From: Nostoc sp. GT001
GTDB taxonomy: Bacteria > Cyanobacteriota > Cyanobacteriia > Cyanobacteriales > Nostocaceae
DNA length: 64,000 nt
Direction of reading: 5' to 3'
Assembly (NCBI RefSeq): GCF_030382115.1
Contig: NZ_JAUDRJ010000003.1
Coordinates: 4,573,088 to 4,637,087, forward strand
Part shown: positions 60,664-64,000 of the stretch, piece after piece
How positions within the stretch are numbered: position 1 is the stretch's first letter
How the letters are laid out: every line of letters starts with the position of its first letter
Program-made: the position numbers and the translations under genes
The notes under the pieces: generated by a model
What the model saw: the letters and a program-made list of their open reading frames with translations, nothing else
Databases searched by the model: none
What the model was told of the DNA's origin: nothing

Positions 60664-63462
60664 TTACTCGGCGCTGCTAACTAATAGGGCAACTGGGAAA
60701 TGGGTGAGGGCTGTTGCGATAGATAGGGTTTCTGTGGTGTGTAAGGGTTGCTGAGTTAGGATGTTTTTCCAGGTGGGGGAAGTTCCGGGGGGTAGTTGCA
60801 GGTGCGTATCTTGCCAAACTGACTCGCCCAAGGGATTGTCTCCTGGCTGGATGAGGCTGGTTAAAAAGCGGGGTGCGATCGCGATCGCTGTTTGATTCCC
60901 CTCTCGCCGTGCAAAGGCGATAATATGATTGGCGTAGGTTCCCTGAACTTCTAACGGTAAATAATCGCCGTCCTGGAATAATGAGACATAGTTCGTTCTG
61001 GCTTGGAGTAATTGAGCCGTTAAAAACAGTTTGATTCTACCGTCTGTTTTGTCGTTTAGTAACTCCTGAATTAATCCGAGTATGTCTGTTTTTACCTGTT
61101 CGCGGATGGCGCTTAAGTAAGTACGTCGCTGTTCAAAATCCACGGGACGGCGATTATCTGGATCGACTAAACTCAATTCCCAAAGTTCCGTTCCCTGGTA
61201 CAAATCGGGTACGCCGGGGGCGGTAATCTTTAGTAGAGTTTGGGAAAGGGAATTAAAGATTCCATAGTCGGCAATTCGCTGTTGAAATGGACGAAAGGCT
61301 TCTAGAAATTCCCCGGATATAGCAGGATCGAGTACTTTCTCAATAAAGGAGGTACAAGCTTCTTCATACTCGCTATCAGGTCGTAACCAGGCTGTATGCA
61401 CCTTCGCTTCTCGTATTGCCTTTATTATATAGTCCTTCACTCGTTCCACGAAGGATGCATGTTCGTGTTCGCCAAAAGGAAACGCCCCTACTAGGGTTTG
61501 ATAGAGAAAATACTCATCGTTGCGATCGGGTATAGCGAAGCCGTGGCGATGGCTACGATGTCCGCGATTAATGGCACTCCAAGTATTTACCTGCTGATCC
61601 CACTCATCGGGGATTTCTGAGAGGACATTCAATCTGGCCCGCACATCTTCGCCGCGTTTGGTGTCGTGGGTGGCGGTGGTGTTCATTGTGTGGGGCCAGG
61701 TTGCTTGGTGCTGCTTGTTAAAGGCATGAAATTTAGTTACTGGAATCCCAAAATGACCGGGATTACCCCCAACTTCATTCAACGACAGCAAGCGATTGTA
61801 TACATATAATGTGGTGTCTTCGACGCCTTTTGCCATTAGCGGGCCGCTGTATTGCTGCATTCGCAAGACAAAATATATCCACTGTTCGCGTTCTGTTTGA
61901 GTCAGAGAGTTATCAAATTCTAGCAGCATTAACTTTTCAATAAAGGTCAGTTCGTGCTGCAATAGGGGCGTTTGTTCTTTGGCTTGGCTAATGACTTCTT
62001 GAATGGTAGCGCGATCGCTATCTCCAATTCCATCGGGCGTAATGTAGGTACGGTAAATCGGGAACAGTGTCAAAACTTCAGCGATCGCTCTTTTTAATCC
62101 ATTCAGGGTAAAATCATTGCCATAGCGATATTTGCTGGAGATATTTTTTAATAAAAGAGCCAAACTGTCAATGTCACCTGCTAAATTCTTTTCTAGGATC
62201 AGGTGTTTTTTATCCTTGACTACTGAGGCATAATCTACTCGTGAACCAATAAAGTTCTGGTAAATCTTCTCGAAGGATGACTCATTTTCAGTTTGGCAAA
62301 ATACGCCATTTACATAGTTGAGAAAGTCATATCCAGATGTTCCTTCAATTTTCCAATCTTTTGGCAAATCTTCAGTAATTTCTAAAATCTTTTCAACAGT
62401 GATATAAACATCACCCATTTTTTCTCGCAGCCTTTCGAGATACTGGATTGGGTTATAAAGTCCATCAATATGATCGATGCGTAAACCTGTAAACTTACCT
62501 TCCTCAACCAGTTTTTGAATTAGGCTATGAGTATTATTAAAAACCCGCACTTCTTCAACTTTCACAGAAATCAGTTCGTTGACAGTAAAGAAACGGCGGT
62601 AGTTCATTTCTTCTGCGCCAACCTTCCAGAAAGCGAGACGGTAAAACTGGTCTTTTAGTAATTCATCTAGGAGGTTAAAGCTTTCGGAATTACCGGGTTC
62701 TCCGTTGAAAGTTTCGATATTTTCGTCAATGAACTCGCGGATGGCATCGTTTGTAGTGTAAAGTTCCCAAACTAATCCTTTGATAAATGCAATTTGGTCT
62801 TGTCGCTGTTTACCCGCAACTTCTGAAGGGACATTTTTGAGAATGTAGAGAATCCCCAATAGCTTAATAAAATCGGGATGATTGCGTCCCAATGTACGGG
62901 TGAGTTTTCCTAAATTATAGGTGATAAATTTTGTGTAAGATTCTAAGCGGAGTGGCAATTTCAAGCTGTAATAGTTGACAGTTAAACCGTTCTGTTCGTA
63001 TTGCAGTTGAATGTGTCCGTTTTCCAGGGATGCACCATAGAAATCTCCCAGTAGTGGCGCGAGAATTCGCTCTTGGCGATCGCCAAAGGGTGTATTCCAA
63101 GAAATGTCGAAGTAGTCGGTATAACTGGAATCTGGGCCGTGTTCCAATATGTCCATCAAGTAATCGTTTTCGCTACTATAGGCCATGTGGTTGGGCACAA
63201 TATCTTGTAACCAGCCCATACCAAGGGATTGGATTTCATCAACTAATGCATCAAAGGATTCATTTGTTCCCAATTCTGGATTAAGTTGAGTGGCATCTAC
63301 TATATCGTAGCCGTGTGTACTCCCGGATCGTGCCTTGAAAATGGGGGAGGCATATAAATCGGAAATACCCAAATCTGCTAAATAAGCTGCGATCGCTTTA
63401 GCGTTGTCAAAGCCAAACTGAGGTGTAAACTGAATTCGATAAGTGGCGGTGGGAATTCGCAT
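60664..63462 (-). CDS. treY: Maltooligosyl trehalose synthase TreY
   Basis: TreY converts the reducing end of maltooligosaccharides to a trehalosyl unit, which TreZ then releases. The 932-residue GH13 enzyme starts at MRIPTATYRIQFTPQFGFDN (63462). The frame is open to 63678, but those 72 residues come from intergenic inverted repeats (LTPLKKGG, KVPLFKGDLGG). The TIM-barrel motifs are visible: DIVPNHMAYS, GLRIDHIDGLYNP (nucleophile Asp), YITVEKILEI (Glu) and TTATHDTKRGEDVRAR. There is no clear ribosome-binding site before 63462. Confidence 0.93.
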   Translation of the reverse strand: MRIPTATYRIQFTPQFGFDNAKAIAAYLADLGISDLYASPIFKARSGSTHGYDIVDATQLNPELGTNESFDALVDEIQSLGMGWLQDIVPNHMAYSSENDYLMDILEHGPDSSYTDYFDISWNTPFGDRQERILAPLLGDFYGASLENGHIQLQYEQNGLTVNYYSLKLPLRLESYTKFITYNLGKLTRTLGRNHPDFIKLLGILYILKNVPSEVAGKQRQDQIAFIKGLVWELYTTNDAIREFIDENIETFNGEPGNSESFNLLDELLKDQFYRLAFWKVGAEEMNYRRFFTVNELISVKVEEVRVFNNTHSLIQKLVEEGKFTGLRIDHIDGLYNPIQYLERLREKMGDVYITVEKILEITEDLPKDWKIEGTSGYDFLNYVNGVFCQTENESSFEKIYQNFIGSRVDYASVVKDKKHLILEKNLAGDIDSLALLLKNISSKYRYGNDFTLNGLKRAIAEVLTLFPIYRTYITPDGIGDSDRATIQEVISQAKEQTPLLQHELTFIEKLMLLEFDNSLTQTEREQWIYFVLRMQQYSGPLMAKGVEDTTLYVYNRLLSLNEVGGNPGHFGIPVTKFHAFNKQHQATWPHTMNTTATHDTKRGEDVRARLNVLSEIPDEWDQQVNTWSAINRGHRSHRHGFAIPDRNDEYFLYQTLVGAFPFGEHEHASFVERVKDYIIKAIREAKVHTAWLRPDSEYEEACTSFIEKVLDPAISGEFLEAFRPFQQRIADYGIFNSLSQTLLKITAPGVPDLYQGTELWELSLVDPDNRRPVDFEQRRTYLSAIREQVKTDILGLIQELLNDKTDGRIKLFLTAQLLQARTNYVSLFQDGDYLPLEVQGTYANHIIAFARREGNQTAIAIAPRFLTSLIQPGDNPLGESVWQDTHLQLPPGTSPTWKNILTQQPLHTTETLSIATALTHFPVALLVSSAE

Positions 63463-63569
63463 ATTTTTTTGGAGTGGAGAGTAAGGGAAATGAGGGAGTT
63501 TGAGGTTTTGAGCTTGAACGTTGAGCTTTTTAAAAGTCCTCTTCACGGTAGTGAAACTTCTAGATCCCC

Positions 63570-63637
63570 CTAAATCCCCCTTAAAAAGGGGGACTTTGAT
63601 TCCGGTTCCCCCCTTCTTAAGGGGGGTTAGGGGGGAT
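63570..63637. repeat. Inverted repeat upstream of treY
   Basis: GATCCCCCTAAATCCCCCTT with AAAAGGGGGACTTTG, then CCCCCCTTCTTAAGGGGGGT with TAGGGGGGATC, form a long imperfect hairpin. It is a common cyanobacterial dispersed repeat, whose translation gives KVPLFKGDLGG. Confidence 0.8.
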
Positions 63638-63679
63638 CGATAAGTACCTAAAATCACAGCCAACCATTTTTTAAACAAC

Positions 63680-63826
63680 TTTTTAACTCGAACGTTAAGT
63701 CTTTTAGCTCGAACGTTAAGTCTTTTAGCTCAAACGTTAAGTCTTTTAGCTCGAACGTTGAGGCTTTTTGCTCGGAAGTTGAGGCTTTTAGCTTGAAACT
63801 TGAGGTTATGAAGCTGAAACTTTAAG
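63680..63826. repeat. 21-bp tandem array between treZ and treY
   Basis: Seven consecutive 21-bp units with the consensus CTTTTAGCTCGAACGTTAAGT are conserved in the first four and progressively diverged in the last three. About 17 of 21 positions match the reverse complement of the array at 10418-10564. Confidence 0.9.
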
Positions 63827-63841
63827 TTCTAACTCTCCCTC

Positions 63842-64000
63842 TTATCCTTTTTCATAGAGTACTAGACTAGTAGGTTGCAATTTCACTTCTTGACCCACAG
63901 ACAGATGTTCAGCAGCTTCAGAACCATGCCCAGACCATGAGGTATCAGCAGAGTCTAACAATTTATTAGCATTTTGCTCAAACGGCAGAGCCACTGTCAC
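63842..64000 (-). CDS. treZ: Partial TreZ, maltooligosyltrehalose trehalohydrolase
   Basis: The last 52 codons are visible, entering from the right edge and ending at TAA (63844-63842). The sequence reads VTVALPFEQNANKLLDSADT, SWSGHGSEAAEHL and LQPTSLVLYEKG. This matches the C-terminal beta-sandwich end of TreZ, which has a WxxLLDSAD-like and a final VLYE element. TreZ releases trehalose from the TreY product. Position and direction (treZ, treY, treH) fit the Nostoc order. Confidence 0.8.
   Translation of the reverse strand: MTVALPFEQNANKLLDSADTSWSGHGSEAAEHLSVGQEVKLQPTSLVLYEKG

Noticed and set aside
63463..63678. 72-residue N-terminal extension of TreY
   Set aside because: It is translated from dispersed inverted repeats (KVPLFKGDLGG); the family start is at 63462.

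Overview
The window is cyanobacterial chromosome, most likely from a filamentous heterocyst-forming Nostoc close to N. punctiforme. The evidence is the dense GCGATCGC (HIP1) sites, photosystem and NDH-1 subunits (PsbQ, NdhM), a nitrate cluster of the N. punctiforme type (nirA, nrtP, narB with an MFS rather than ABC transporter), a heterocyst-regulator-like small gene beside ndhM, and many Nostoc-type short repeats. All identifications come from reading the sequence and recalling families; no database was searched.

Region by region. 0-3.6 kb is the edge of an extracellular contractile injection system (eCIS) locus: a frameshifted tube gene, a small partner and two tandem cargo-type proteins sharing a DUF4157-type leader. 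3.6-15.9 kb is the nitrate-assimilation region: ntcB-like regulator, a Gly/Thr repeat surface protein, a HEAT protein in the nirB position, a Tat/lipoprotein Rieske protein, nirA, nrtP, narB, a PsiE-like membrane protein and narM. Canonical NtcA boxes precede both ntcB and nirA. 15.9-19.5 kb holds a triple-PAS histidine kinase, an esterase fragment and a DJ-1/PfpI protein. 20.0-26.5 kb is a group that looks like phospho-threonine signalling coupled to proteolysis: FHA-PrsW intramembrane protease, an unknown protein, CHAT-FHA caspase-like protease and a PP2C phosphatase. 27-36 kb has ndhM, the asr1734/Npun_R1517-like gene, an Rre1/Ycf29-like response regulator, a GGDEF-EAL protein, a glycosyltransferase, a Ctp protease and a YdcF protein. 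A YefM/YoeB-type pair follows, with a nonsense codon in the toxin.

37-45 kb is a complete ebo metabolite-traffic cluster, with eboD divergent from eboABC-EF and a structured terminal-inverted-repeat element between eboC and eboE. 45-52.6 kb carries catalase, a peptidoglycan-binding protein, hemJ, an alpha/beta hydrolase without its nucleophile, a ThiO-like oxidase, psbQ and a conserved hypothetical gene. 52.8-57.4 kb is an NAD cluster (pncB, nadD, NrtR-type regulator, nadE) with a perfect palindrome just upstream of pncB. 57.8-59 kb has small genes and a Uma2 remnant. The window ends in the trehalose genes treZ (partial), treY and treH.

Two themes cross the window. First, short Nostoc repeats have been absorbed in frame into several proteins (HEAT protein, NarB, EboB, PncB). 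Second, two separate seven-unit 21-bp tandem arrays, at 10.4 kb and 63.7 kb, share a related sequence. Gene remnants (tube, esterase, WD40, TPR, Uma2, YoeB) are also common. The most promising candidate for an undescribed system is the FHA / CHAT / PrsW / PP2C group.
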